DNA of 64,000 nucleotides, from assembly GCA_021030915.1 (NCBI GenBank), contig JAGEMR010000024.1, positions 62,001 to 126,000 on the forward strand. The letters run 5' to 3'. Positions 1-11,110 of this stretch are shown in pieces. Every line of letters begins with the position of its first letter. Within the stretch, counting starts at the first letter, position 1. This DNA is from Astrothelium macrocarpum (lineage: Eukaryota; Ascomycota; Dothideomycetes; Trypetheliales; Trypetheliaceae). The position numbers were made by a program, and so were the translations under genes. The notes under the pieces are model-generated. The model was not told where the DNA came from. It searched no databases and worked only from the letters and a program-made list of their open reading frames with translations.

Positions 1-11
1 AGGATCTTGCC

Positions 12-1759
12 ATGGGAATAAAAGGGTGTTGGACTTGCAGAGGTAAATACATCAAGAGTGGGTAAGCTGCCATACGAACGTTAATGGGCTGATTCTTGCT
101 TAGAGCGCAAAGTTCGATGTGACTCGCAGTGGCCAACATGTGGCAACTGCACGAAGGTGCGGCGCGTCTGTCAAGGCTATGGCATCCAGCTGTCCTGGCC
201 TCGAGATGGCGACAGAAAAAGAGCAGTAGTCTCGCGAGATACGCGCCGCCCAGTGAATGCTCTTCGATCAAATGTCAAGAGGTTCTTAAATTCATCTTCC
301 TGGGACGTATCGCTATCGGAGGAGCTGGAGAACCGAAGGATTTCTGGTGAAAATCATCTCTGACACACTGTCAAGCTGCTTGATACTAACGGTAATTACC
401 TGTAGCTGGTCACCTTCGTACCATGAAAGTCCCTCGCCCGACCTACCTATCGCCCACCGTCATAAATAGGCAAGAGTCGCATTTACTGGGGTTCTGTACG
501 TAGGGTGACCCTCCAGACCCAACCATCCTGCTGACAAAAACATCTTAGTCAGCGAATCAAGATCATTGATGCTAGGACCAACCGACGAGGAGGCTTTGGC
601 ACATTTAATCTTGAGAATTGCCTTCTCAGATCCATCCGATGCGACCAACCCGGTCCTACAAGGCGTGTTTGCTCTCGCATCACTACAGCTTCACGGTAGC
701 TTGAAGAGCTTTCGCTACAAACATCTTGTCGTATCATCAGTTAAAGAATCAATCAACTGGCTCGACGAGAAGACACTGCTTCAGAACTTGATGGCAACGA
801 TGCTTTTGTATCATTATGAGGTAGCCTAGCCCGGTCCATATAGGCTTGCCATGGTCGGCTAATGATCACAGCTCTCACTCGAATCAAACTCCAAAGGGAA
901 TTGGGTAATATATCTATGCACAGTGAAAAAGATTATCAACACGTCGCCAGCAATTCACAAGCTGGTTCGGCAAGAATATTCGGTCTTCCTTGATTGGATT
1001 TATTATCACGAGGTCCTCGCAGAGTTCACAGTCAGGCATTGGAAAGTACCTTATGAAGGTTGCGGCTGGACTCCAATAGCAAGATCACCCAGAGCCATCG
1101 AGGGAAGTGATTTGGAGGTAAATGGAAGCCTTTTGCACTTTCTTCGGCATCTTCTAATACCGCGGCAGGTAGTGGACAACATCGGCTGTCCAACTGATGT
1201 ACTCGAGCTCGTTGTACATACATGTAGACGAGCTATAGTAGCGAATCCCTCCGAGATGAATTATGCGAATGCTGGAATGCAGCGCACAAAGGTGTTGGAA
1301 CAGAACATTTCCAGGGCAGTGGGAGATTATGGCCCCATTCACGCAGAATCTGCGACACCGACAGACCGTAATACTATGGTCTCCGATCTTCATCGACTCG
1401 CGTGCTTGATATATGTCAATCGAGCGGTCCATTGCGTTTCAGGAACGGAATTCCGTCATAGACGACTTGTGAGAGAGGGAATCCTGCTGTTGACCGAGAT
1501 GAGAACATGCCAGAACGCGTGGCCATTGTTCATTATCGCTTGCGAAGCAGTTGACGATGATCAGCGCCTTGCTATCCTGGACGTCTTTGAACAAAGTCGG
1601 CAAGATCGAAGACGAAGATCAAACCACATTCATGTCATTCAGCATATGGTTGAGGCTGTGTGGAACCAGCATGATCTCAATGCGGAGAACCAAGTCGATT
1701 TTCTAACGAGTTTCAATGCGGTTGTTGGCGGAGTTCCATTCATACCATCATTTGCCTGA
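12..1759 (+). CDS. Zn2Cys6 fungal transcription factor
   Basis: Model: join(12..42,104..346,406..495,549..820,872..1759), 507 aa, all introns GT-AG and 51-61 nt. Splicing the first intron joins the two halves of a binuclear zinc cluster with cysteines at residues 6, 9, 16, 23, 26 and 33 (motif CWTCRERKVRCD then CGNC), followed by a basic stretch. The rest resembles the fungal-specific regulatory domain of the Fungal_trans_2 type: helical, with the conserved-looking block around residues 195-300 and an Arg/His-rich segment near the C terminus. Zn2Cys6 proteins bind DNA in the nucleus, usually at CGG triplets, and often control neighbouring metabolic genes. The reading frame is open to base 1, so the true start could lie upstream of the window; ATG at 12 is chosen because zinc clusters commonly sit at the extreme N terminus. 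It converges on a dehydrogenase gene 74 bp downstream. The target is unknown. Confidence 0.88.
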
Positions 1760-1833
1760 GTTCAGGTCTTGGCCCCATCATTTCCATCTACTATTCCGAT
1801 ATTCTATCAAGATACATCTGTTCAGCTTCTAGA

Positions 1834-2925
1834 CTAGAACCAATCACTATTGTTTCCATGATGTGATACATATTTCCCACTGTTTGCTTCCGTCAAGCTC
1901 TGAATCACCTGAAGCTGATCGGTGACTGATTCATTTACCGAAATCGGCCCATTGACGCTTTGGTCGATCTTTCGAAATGCACTTAGCATGAATTCACGTA
2001 CAGCCGGGTCGCCTGTGACTGTTTGAGCTGTTCTGAATCAGTCATCTGTGCCGACACCATTCGCCTTGCGTATTGACTGACCAGCATCTGTGTTTACCCA
2101 CCCTGGACTCAGAGACAGGGTCTTGATGCCATCTTGGGCCAATTCAGCGCCGAACTTGGCCGTGACGATGTTCATGCCAGCCTTGCTGACAGAATATCCC
2201 AGCACGGTAGTAATGCCAGTGACACGAGTGAACTCAACGTCTCCACTCTGACTGGAAATAAATATGATCTTCTTCTCTTTGCCGTTACGAACGAGATCAA
2301 GGAAAGAGTTGATGACGTAGATGTTGCTGATCAAGTTTGCTTTGATCTGTGGGCAGTCAAATCTTGATGTTATCGCTCAAGTGCTAGCTGAAGGATCATA
2401 CGTTCTCATTAATCTCCTTCTCCAACGCTTCCTCCTTGCCACGACTGCATTATGTCAGCAATTTGAACTCTCAAGCGTATTAGGCCCGTTCACTCACAAA
2501 GCAGTTGGCGGTAGCGTGCTGGTCTCTGGCTCTGCGGAGCCAGCGTTGAGAATCAAGACATCAAGCGAACCGACCGTGACTTTAGAGACTTCAGCGGCAG
2601 CCTGATCTAACTTTCTCGGGTCGGAGATATCGGTCACTATAATATGGATGTTTTTGCGCTTTGCAGCAAGCTCCTCAAGCGGTCCGGCAGTTCCTCGACT
2701 TCGAATGACGGCAAAAACTTGGTTCTTCGGATCGACAGACTTTGGCGGCGCAGTCAGTGGCATGCCTTTGCCATGACTACAACTGTAGCTGTAGACTCAC
2801 AAGATTATCGACGAAGCCAAGCTGCAAAGATGCTCTTATTAGCATTTGACGATGTTTTGTAGTGTTGATCTAGGGAAGCTTACGCCAATGCCTCGCGTTG
2901 CGCCGGTGATAGCCCAGGACACCAT
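1834..2925 (-). CDS. short-chain dehydrogenase/reductase
   Basis: Model: complement(join(1834..2012,2058..2346,2402..2444,2498..2739,2801..2821,2884..2925)), 271 aa, the usual size for a classical SDR. The first exon encodes the Rossmann cofactor motif TGATRGIG at residues 7-14; an LNAG motif follows the fourth beta strand; the catalytic Ser lies near 147-150, Tyr at 167 and Lys at 171 (YSVSK); SPGWVNTD follows. The C-terminal exon ends in SGKYVSHHGN, a tail I associate with fungal NAD(P)H-dependent carbonyl reductases of this class. Five introns, one exon only 21 nt, so frame-based prediction breaks the gene up. Expected to be a cytosolic NAD(P)(H)-dependent oxidoreductase of small carbonyl substrates; substrate unknown. 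It converges with the adjacent Zn2Cys6 gene, which makes co-regulation possible but unproven. Confidence 0.88.
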
Positions 2926-4054
2926 TTTTAGTTTCGTCGATATTAGGCAGCGATAAGTGACCAGTATAGTATGCTGAAGAGGGTCAGTATAATACAGATC
3001 GTTTTGCTCGGTCAGTTTTAGTTGTAGTGATAGATCGACAGAAGGGGAGGCTGTCGCATCGTCTTATACCTATCACGAGACCCATCGTGATAAGCCATAG
3101 AAGTGAGGGGTATCCGGTCGAATATACTGTAATCACTAGAAAGTATTTGCGAAGTAATATTAATAATTCATGTTTAGAGTGTTCGCTGAGACTGCCATTA
3201 GCAAATAGCAGTAGAATTATGTAAGGTAAAGCAACTTTCTCCGACTCTTGGGCAAACATTGAAGGTGGAAGAAGCCGCTGCGGAAATCTACCGACCGAGC
3301 CTCAATTGCCGCAGCAAAATCTTTACGGTAGGATAGCATGAACTGCAACAAGGATCGCAAGAAGCCCTGAGTGTTAAGCTGGGTCGTCTTGCTGAATGTA
3401 AGCCAACAGAGTGGACCCCTTGGTGCACTTGGTAGTAACGTTGGAAAACGAAATCCAAGCTCTCACAGGAGATGATGGTGTAATGGCTTGGATGGAAAAA
3501 GAAAATATGACGCCACTGTTAGTACCTGAAGGAGCCAAGCCCTCGAGAGCCAGATATCAAAACGATTAGAAAAGCAAAGCACACTGTGGCCAAAACCCAT
3601 TGCATTATATAAAATGTCAGAGCGAACGAGTTTTCCCTTTAATAAGCTGCGTCCCTCTAGGCACTGAAGCTTTCATAAAGGGGCGTAAGTCACAGGAATA
3701 CCTTTTGTATGTAGGGACTCATGAGTGTTCTCTCTGGTCCACAAAGCACATCTAAACTCAACATTGGCGCTGTACCCGGTACTGCCCCATAGTGATGATG
3801 TGGCTGTGAATGATAGAACGTTGATAGGGCGGCGGAATCGCTACCGCTATTGAGGACCACAAGTCTTCTGGCTTTTGGGTTCTGCCGAGGAGAATATTCT
3901 GCTCATCACTTCTCTCGCTTCCTGCGCTTCACTTCTCGCGCTTCACTCTCCGCTCTCCACTATTCGTACTCCGCTCCAGCGAAACATCGTTGTCCGACCA
4001 AGGAAGCCTTGACGTCAATCCAGTGAACATAACGATCGCAGTGAGAGAACCATC
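2926..4054. other. intergenic, no gene recognised
   Basis: Only short open frames with no recognisable protein. The last 150 bases before the next gene (about 3905-3990) are pyrimidine-rich with imperfect repeats of a CGCTTCACTTCTC-like unit, typical of a fungal 5' leader or promoter. Confidence 0.5.
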
Positions 4055-5170
4055 ATGTCTTTGTCCCAAGTATCGCCAGCCGCGACGGAAGGCAGAACCG
4101 ATGATGTCTACAGGAAAGAGTCGCTTCTTGGTTTGCCACATGAGGTGCTGTTCATGGTACTGGAAATCGTCGGCGCAGACTTTTTTCGCGAAGATGTACA
4201 GCGCTTAACAGTTTGCAAAGTCTGGTTTCCGCTCGCGCATGATGTCTTCCTGTCGAATTTGAAGTTTTCCCCTTCCGTTCTTCGTCGATTTGTGTCGTCT
4301 GTGAATCGCAGCGCAATCGCTTTGCGCAAGGGCAATTTGAAAAGCGTGCATCTGGAACTAGATGGGTTCGATAAATGGGATTCGATACCAAAAGAAAACC
4401 TGCTGGAAAAAATCAGACGTGGCCAGGCTATCGAGTGGTTGTGGCTTCCGTTTATTAATTGGATCGCGGGCTTGAATGAGGATTTGGATGAACTTGTTAC
4501 TCTGGTCGGAAGCAGCAAGCGATCTATCTCCTTTCACGTCAGAGCCTGGAACGAGAATATTCCTGAACTCCCCAACATTGTTAGACGGGATTACCTATTT
4601 ATACGGGATTACCTATGCTTCTCTACTTTGAGAGATCTCTTGTCCGCAAACGTTCTGAGCGAATTAGATCTGGACATATGTGGCACCCGCCTGTTGGATA
4701 GAGACTTAATGGAGAGTGACTCTCATTCCTGTCCAGTAATAAGCGCTCAACTTGCAAATCTACGGCGGCTCTCATTGCGCATGCGTCACATCTGCTCTGT
4801 TGCTTTGACACCGCCAAGCCCGGGCATGGCCCTCAACTTGCGCGATGTTATAGTCAACTTGAGTTTGTCAAACGAGACACCCGACAAGAAAACTTCACTT
4901 TTCTCTACCAGGTGTGGAACGATGACGGGAGGGATTTGCGAGTTGAGGGAAGAGATTGAAGAGCAAGCAGAAGCTTTAACCACGCAGATGATCTTTCCGA
5001 AGACGGTGAGAATTTTGACGCACACCGTTGCGGGTCTTCAGCTTCGATCATTCGATGTTTTGAAGCACAAACGCATGCTACTGGCAGAAAATGCGGCTTG
5101 GGAAGAAGATGGAAGTACCGATGACGAACCAGTTTATTCGAGTGGGTTTGTACCGCTGTGGGGATGGTAA
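4055..5170 (+). CDS. F-box-like protein
   Basis: Single-exon ORF of 371 aa starting at ATG 4055. Residues about 23-60 read LLGLPHEVLFMVLEIV followed by a Cys-Lys-x-Trp segment, the LPxEILxxIL pattern of an F-box that would dock on Skp1 in an SCF ubiquitin ligase. The remainder has leucine-spaced segments (for example LSELDLDICGTRLL and LANLRRLSLRM) that look like irregular leucine-rich repeats, as in many fungal F-box proteins of unknown substrate. An acidic stretch (EEDGSTDDE) lies close to the C terminus. A short in-frame duplication (RRDYLFIRDYL) is visible near residue 180. The F-box assignment rests on one motif and could be wrong; function beyond substrate recognition is unknown. Confidence 0.6.
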   Translation: MSLSQVSPAATEGRTDDVYRKESLLGLPHEVLFMVLEIVGADFFREDVQRLTVCKVWFPLAHDVFLSNLKFSPSVLRRFVSSVNRSAIALRKGNLKSVHLELDGFDKWDSIPKENLLEKIRRGQAIEWLWLPFINWIAGLNEDLDELVTLVGSSKRSISFHVRAWNENIPELPNIVRRDYLFIRDYLCFSTLRDLLSANVLSELDLDICGTRLLDRDLMESDSHSCPVISAQLANLRRLSLRMRHICSVALTPPSPGMALNLRDVIVNLSLSNETPDKKTSLFSTRCGTMTGGICELREEIEEQAEALTTQMIFPKTVRILTHTVAGLQLRSFDVLKHKRMLLAENAAWEEDGSTDDEPVYSSGFVPLWGW

Positions 5171-5610
5171 CGGGACCATTCATCTTTTGAGCCAAAAAAA
5201 AAAAAAATCCATTAGAACTGTTCCATCAAAACTTTTCATTGTCAAATTCACCAGTGTAATAGACTTGGCAGGTTTCTTGAAGGATTGTTCGCATGAATGA
5301 CGGAGACTCGGAAGAGATTGTTTGGAGCGGATTGCTGAAGTATGCTGAATGTAAGACTTCATCCAAACAGTGTATCTCTAGACTGGACAACCTGGTACAA
5401 GAAGGATATACGCAAGAGGTATTTAGGATATCTTCTTAAACAAACCTGCCAGATAGATCAGGTCTCAGAAATGCCTCCTGCCCTTGGACAATGAACAATA
5501 AGATATGTATAGAAATACTCGATTTTAAGCTTTGGCAGAGGCTACAGCGATTGATAGTGTGCTATTTTGCATGATTGGCTTTGTGATCTTAACGGAAACA
5601 GGAACGAGGG
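5171..5610. other. intergenic, convergent gene ends
   Basis: 3' region between two convergent genes. It has a run of about 13 A residues beginning near 5193 and no open frame of interest. No gene seen. Confidence 0.5.
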
Positions 5611-6482
5611 CTACTTGGCCGGGTTTCTACGTATCTGCTGCATAATGTTGTCCCATGCGCCTGGCGCTCGACTTCTCTTCGAACCTTCTTTCTCGCCAAC
5701 ATAGAATTTCCGTTGGTAAAACCATGCGGATCGAGGCTCGCTAGTATCTTGAGGGTAACGCTTCAAGTCCGCAATGGAGAGAAGAGCTTTATATGGGCGT
5801 AGCTCAGAGACTTTCGTTCCGAACGTCTTCGGGAGAAGCGTAAGACCTGTTGTTGTAATGTCTATGCGAGCACCAGGTGGAAGTAGCTGAGTGTACTTCA
5901 TCATTTTATCCTTTGACATTCGGGCTTCCCGGGGTAATTGTAGATGGATGCCGCTTACGAACGGGGCACTAACGGAGACGACAAAGATCATCGGAACTGC
6001 GCCGATAGCAATTGCTACTCGATTCAGTAAGTAGATTCTGGCCTCCTCTTAACACGGAGATATTCTACCTGCAAGTGGCGACCACCATGGGAAACTAGGG
6101 TCGTTATAGAAGGCTGGCGCAGCGAAGACGCAAGCAAATATAAATGCCATTATCGTTGTCAACTTGACGCACCCAACAACCGTCATCTTGCCTGTGCGAA
6201 CATGGTAGACTAGAAGACTTTCAGGATATACTTTATGAAGCTCAGCGTATGTTTCTTTTGTATACAAGCGTTCTACTCACCAGGCTTTCCCTGTGGCTGG
6301 GTTATTCCACTCTTCCACCTACATGATGCGTAAACGATGGTGTTGGGACGAAGGCCTTTTAGTGGCAGAAGAGATGCGATGCGAGCACATCTTAACGACC
6401 GCTGGATCTGAAAGCTTGGCAGAGTGCCTAAAGATCTTAATATCATGGCATGACTGCAGTTCGAGATTGTTAAAGGTTGCAT
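5611..6482 (-). CDS. mitochondrial TMEM70-like membrane protein
   Basis: Model: complement(join(5611..6017,6069..6230,6281..6482)), 256 aa, two introns of about 50 nt in phase 1. The N terminus is Arg/Ser/Leu-rich without acidic residues, as expected of a mitochondrial presequence, up to RWKSG near residue 57. After it comes YPESLLVYHVRTGKM and then a pair of hydrophobic segments (about residues 83-103 and 113-140) separated by a short Asp/Pro/Trp loop, giving a helical hairpin. The C-terminal domain contains TTGLTLLPKTFGTKVSELRP and a W-F-Y block. This layout (presequence, two helices, C-terminal soluble part) matches the fungal inner-membrane proteins related to TMEM70/TMEM186, which help respiratory-complex assembly in animals. 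ATG 6482 and an internal Met at residue 13 are both possible starts. Family assignment is from memory. Confidence 0.7.
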
Positions 6483-6709
6483 GTCGTCCGGGAAAGATCC
6501 AGCGGAACGGTCAATCTTCCGGATTCATCCTTTCCAGGGGTTGCTACTCACGGTACTTAAACACCCAATCATTCGGCCCAACGGTGACACCCAACTGGCA
6601 ACCTCAACAATGTGATTTCTACACGCGACGAGACGGTATTTAAGTTCCAAGAGCCTCGAATTCGCAATGAAACAGATTCTCATCAGGCCGACTCGCTAGC
6701 GCCGCCGAT

Positions 6710-7979
6710 ATGTTCCTCCAAATCATCCACCGTCTTCTATGTTTCAGTCTTTGCGTGACAGCATATACCAAGCTCTCCGATGATACATTACAATCCCTTC
6801 CAGTACCCGGCTCAGATTTCGATATACGTGATGGCGCGTTGCTCGCTCCCATCCTCATTCCTCGCGTCTCCGGCACACCCAACTCTGCCCTCGTTCTGAA
6901 TCATTTTGCCAACTTCTTCAAAACCAACCTCCCAGATTGGCGCATCGACTTTCAGAATTCTACCCAAACGCCGCCTACGCCGTACGACAAACCCACACCC
7001 TTCATCAATTTTATTGCAACGCGTGATCCTCCATGGACCACTGAGGGCGATGTCTCAAGACTGGCATTGGTGGCGCATTATGATAGCAAGGTGACACCAG
7101 AGGGATTTATTGGTGCCGTGGACAGTGCAGCGCCATGTGCGATGCTGTTGCATGTTGCTCGGAGTATTGATGCAGCCTTGACGAAGAAATGGGTGGGTAT
7201 GAAAGCCCAAGGACTGGATGGAATGTCACTAGAGGAAGAGAGGGGAGTGCAGATAATACTATTAGATGGAGAGGAAGCGTTCGTAAGCTGGACGGACACA
7301 GACTCAACATACGGGGCCAGGTTCGTATTGAGGCATTCCCAACTCCAATTTTGTACCGGCGTGAAATGAGGCTAAAGAATAGACCAGATCTCTCGCAGAA
7401 TCATGGGAGAATGAAATCCATCCTACTACAGCTACCTTTCCCAACGCCATATCATCTATCTCTCTCTTCGTCCTACTCGACCTCCTTGGATCTTCGAATC
7501 CTACAGTGCCCTCCTACTACAAGACTACCCATTGGGCGTACAAAGCTATGGCTTCTGTTGAAAATCGCTTGCGCAGTCTCCAACAATTCAAATCCTCCCC
7601 CAACCATCCTTCCAAGCGTACTAGTAACGAGAAAAATCAACCGCGAACTGAACCAATGTTTCTCAATGAAGCAGAAAAAACCAGGGATAGACTATGGTTC
7701 GGCGGTCGGGTCGGCGACGACCACGTACCCTTTGTGGAGCGAGGTGTCGAAGTTTTACACATTATTCCGAACCCGTTTCCTCGCGTATGGCATAGAATGG
7801 AAGATGACGGGGAGCACCTGGATATGGATACTGTTGAGGACTGGACGAAGCTGGTAACGGCGTTTACGGCGGAGTGGATGGAGCTTGAAGGATTCTTGGA
7901 CACCAAAGCAGGAGTCAAACGGGATTTGCATATCGGAGAGGAGCAACAGTCGATAGTGATTAGCAAAACGGAATTATAA
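6710..7979 (+). CDS. glutaminyl-peptide cyclotransferase (M28 family)
   Basis: Model: join(6710..7320,7388..7979), 400 aa; removing the 67-nt intron restores YGARSLAESWE at the junction. A hydrophobic N terminus (about residues 1-20) is a signal peptide or anchor. Zinc-site elements of the M28/glutaminyl cyclase fold are in order: HYDSK (Asp125 in ALVAHYDSK), Asp138, the acidic pair in LDGEEAF (Glu188/189) and His316 in GDDHVPF. The enzyme converts N-terminal glutamine of secreted peptides to pyroglutamate in the secretory pathway. The protein ends in KTEL, close to the fungal ER-retrieval signal HDEL/KDEL, which would suit an ER/Golgi resident enzyme. An aminopeptidase is the alternative within M28, but the length and the DGEEAF/DDHVPF pattern favour the cyclase. 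Confidence 0.85.
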
Positions 7980-8184
7980 GATAATCCGCCGCACGTCTGG
8001 CACAGAGGCACCCATTCAGAACCATTGAAACAATCTTGGGACCTATTTTTCGACAAATTTTTTTGACAAAGTGTTTACGAGTTGCGATTATTGGAAATTG
8101 CATGGGGTCCCCTCTATAAGGTGTGTGGCGAATTATCTCTCGCACTCGCAGATAACATTTGAGTGCTACGGCCAGAATATGTGA

Positions 8185-9168
8185 CTAAAGTTCTTGGTGA
8201 CGAGGTCCAACAGCAGGCCATGTCGGTGGCTTTGGTGGCCTGTAAACCCCAGCCAATTCATCCGCCTTCCTCCTTAGGCCTTTACATACTGGGGGCTCCC
8301 CACAGTCATCAGGCTGACTTTCAAGCGCGTCTTTCGCTGCTTGCGCAGCTCCGAGAGCCAGAATTTGATTTTTGGGGAGGCGAGAGTGATCGTTAAGATA
8401 GAGAACGGCGCGAGAGGCTCTAAAGGCTTCCTTGAATCCGGAATCCTCAACATCCGCTCCAGCGAGCATCAGCATGTTGGGGGCCCTCTGCGAGTCAATG
8501 AACGTGTCGATCCAACTAGTTAAATTCTGAGACGTGAGGTTCTTGCTCACTGCGAATGCGACTGGATCCGCCGACCAATCCAATAACGGAGTCTTGATCA
8601 CTGAGCATACCCCCAGGCCATCGTTATATTCAAGAGTCATGATGCGACCAGGACCAGTGCATTCAAAGGCTTCGTGGCTAATGCGACATAATTCATAGCC
8701 AGCAGCGGTGTATGCAGAAGAGGGCGGGCTTTCCAATCTAACTCTACCGAATGTTCTTTGCGCTGCATCGACGATATGACAAATCTCCTTAGAACCTGCG
8801 AGCCAGGAGGGTACCATAATACCGACTGTTACCCGTGCCAATGCTTCGGTTGTCATTTCATCAAATGGTGGCAAAGCAAGCATCTGAGTCTGCATTAGTC
8901 GTGCCATCGGATGCAGCGAAGTCTGCTGTTCCGGCTGTTGCGGCTGCTGTTTTGCAGATGGCCGCCAGAATTGTTCAACAGTCCAGCGGCAGCAGGCGAG
9001 AAGGAAATCAGCAAAGCTCTTGTCGAAAGACGATGGCTCACTGGATGGGCCATGTCGAAAACATTCTGGCACGGCTTTCTGTATCCCCTGGCCAGCCGCA
9101 CGGCTTACGACAGATTGCATTAAATTCTTGTATTCTTGAGATCCATCCAAAGTGCTAATCGGCGTCAT
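8185..9168 (-). CDS. Hsp70/actin-fold ATPase-like protein, fungal
   Basis: Single ORF, 327 aa from ATG 9168. The central part (VTVGIMVPSWLAGSKEICHIVDAAQRTFG, broken here as VTVGIMVPSW and HIVDAAQRTFG, then SPPSSAYTAAGYELCR) resembles the subdomain of Hsp70-like fungal proteins that follows the phosphate-1 loop, and LALGAAQAAKDALE near residue 275 resembles the late LAxGAA segment. The usual N-terminal GIDFGTT phosphate-1 motif is absent, and the N-terminal 90 residues contain a Gln/Pro-rich insert. The frame is closed by a stop 45-50 nt upstream of the chosen ATG, so an upstream exon is possible (a CAG acceptor lies at about 9204). Either a divergent ATPase that has lost nucleotide binding or an incomplete model. 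Its 3' end is 205 bp from the end of the convergent glutaminyl cyclase gene. Confidence 0.6.
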   Translation of the reverse strand: MTPISTLDGSQEYKNLMQSVVSRAAGQGIQKAVPECFRHGPSSEPSSFDKSFADFLLACCRWTVEQFWRPSAKQQPQQPEQQTSLHPMARLMQTQMLALPPFDEMTTEALARVTVGIMVPSWLAGSKEICHIVDAAQRTFGRVRLESPPSSAYTAAGYELCRISHEAFECTGPGRIMTLEYNDGLGVCSVIKTPLLDWSADPVAFAVSKNLTSQNLTSWIDTFIDSQRAPNMLMLAGADVEDSGFKEAFRASRAVLYLNDHSRLPKNQILALGAAQAAKDALESQPDDCGEPPVCKGLRRKADELAGVYRPPKPPTWPAVGPRHQEL

Positions 9169-9953
9169 GGAGCCATTGTGGAAGGCAGCAGCCGAGGATC
9201 TGATATGAAATTAACGCAGACTCTGAGACAGGGGCACAAGGAGCTCACAATCCGTTCAATGCTATGTCGATGCCGTAGGCTTCACTTAAAAGATCCCTCA
9301 AGGGAATGCAGGATGTGCATTCACGATGGGCTGCAGTCGGCGCCACGAAGAGACAAAACCACGAGACTGTGACAACGAGGTACTTGAGCTGCATAACATG
9401 CGAGAGAATTCTAGTTTTCTTATATTTGCATGTACTTCTTTAGCAGCTGATCCACAGAACCCAATATATAATTTTCGGCAGGTGATGAGCGTCTGCAGCC
9501 TGGTGCGGCAAAGTAAAGAACAGCACAGAAAATTCAAGCTGTGCCACGCACGATGGCTTTCTTGCCATGTAACTCACATTGAGATCATTACGATTGGCGG
9601 ATGTGGCATGTTTTCATTATTCGATAGTTCGATTGACATTCACCAACGTTTGAATCGCATGGAGGTCCCCCCCAATCTATTCATAGCATATTATCAGGTA
9701 GACCGATATTTCTGATTAAGCGATGCCCGATGATTCTCTGAGAACCCTAAGAGAATTTAGTCATTGAATATATCAAACCGTTTACTGGATGGATTTTTGA
9801 TAATTGCGTTGCTCATGGTTGGTTGCAGTCTCTCCTTGTGGTCTGACCCCTCAACGCGTGAATCTCGCGTCGTTCCGCGGAACGTCTTATTGCCTCTGAA
9901 CATCATCCTCAATCGCTCCCAATAGCATCATTATCCAACAGATCTATATCCAT
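9169..9953. other. intergenic, divergent promoter region
   Basis: Separates two divergent genes and presumably holds both promoters. It contains a 129-codon open frame (9326-9715) without recognisable composition or domain, which I do not call. Confidence 0.45.
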
Positions 9954-10644
9954 ATGGCGTTTAAAAGAAAACGTTCGCTTTCGAGCTCCTCGCCCGAATC
10001 AAATGCCAGTACCTTCTCCGAATTGCGTGAGCCCGTCAGCCCAACGCAGCGTTATGGGCAGGACCAGGAGTTCATGGCCGTAGATGGGTCTTCCTACGCA
10101 GACTCATGGCGTTCTCCGCAGTGTGCGTTTGCTTGGCGATTACCTGGAAGAACGATGAAGCGCTATAGAGATAATCGACCTTCGGAGGAGATCATCCATG
10201 GTACGGTCTTGTAATGTCCAGGAAAGGTGAAGAAATAGAGCAAGCTAACAAACGATTGAAGAAAACACTATCCACAAACTATACGAGGCGCAACGGCGTG
10301 ACCCCTATGCCTGTCCCTTACCGATGGACACATCGACAGACCCAGACAGTGCATATACATCCGCACCGCAAAAGTCCACCCTCCATAGCTTCTGGACGCT
10401 TCCTGCGCAACGCCGACATCCAGCACTACCTGTCGCGCATTCTGAGCGTGTCGCGCTTGAACAGGACGTGCAATGCGAAGATTGCGACAGTCCGCTGAGA
10501 CCCACGGATACTATGGATATTGATGTTGATGGTCAAGATGTGGCACATGCGTGTCGCGTATGCCAGAAAAAGGTCTGTGATACCTGCGCTATAACCGCGG
10601 AGGAACGATTGTGTCTACAATGTGCGCAGTACAATGGAAGATAA
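9954..10644 (+). CDS. conserved fungal protein with C-terminal Cys motifs
   Basis: Model: join(9954..10200,10262..10644), 209 aa. The intron has a GCTAAC branch site and joins RYRDNRPSEEIIH to ENTIHKLYEAQRRDP, a block I recall as conserved in an unnamed fungal family. The N terminus is Ser-rich with a basic KRKR. The middle has TLHSFWTLP. The C-terminal 60 residues carry four paired cysteines: CEDCD at about 162, CRVC and CDTC at about 185-195, and CLQC at the end, which looks like a small zinc-binding module of the B-box/FYVE-like spacing. Likely nuclear (basic N terminus, Asp-rich MDIDVDG stretch). No function is assigned. A shorter reading from the second exon alone is possible but would lose the conserved block. 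Confidence 0.72.
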
Positions 10645-11110
10645 TGGGGAAATGAGGAGAGTTCTGAAGAGGCGGTCTTTGAACTTTGAACTTTGTACTT
10701 ATATTATGGGATATGATTTGTCGGCACGGGTGCAGGAGTATTGCTGGCATGCCTACTTCAGGTTTATTCCGGATGTTCAGAGTACTACATTTGGCTAAAT
10801 GTGTGGACTTTGGCGTTGTCCATAGGTGAATGCTGCTTGAGCAGAAAGCGGATAATGATACAACGAGATTCGCTGTTGTGGAACATGGTTGCATGTTCTC
10901 CTTGCACGAGTACCAAATAGTCGTGAATTGTCTCCATCTCATTGAACTGTATCTTTTAATATTGTTATATCGATCGCTGCACACCGGTGTAGCTATCTGA
11001 TTAATCTATGTAAAGTTCCTATACCATCAAGCCCTTGCGCCCAGGGCCTTTGTAATCAATCAACCGAACCTGTGCTGCTGGGTATCTTAGCGGATCAAAC
11101 AAAACTGTAC
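10645..11110. other. intergenic, convergent gene ends
   Basis: Between the 3' ends of two convergent genes. One antisense open frame (10589-10984) is without domain. No gene seen. Confidence 0.45.
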
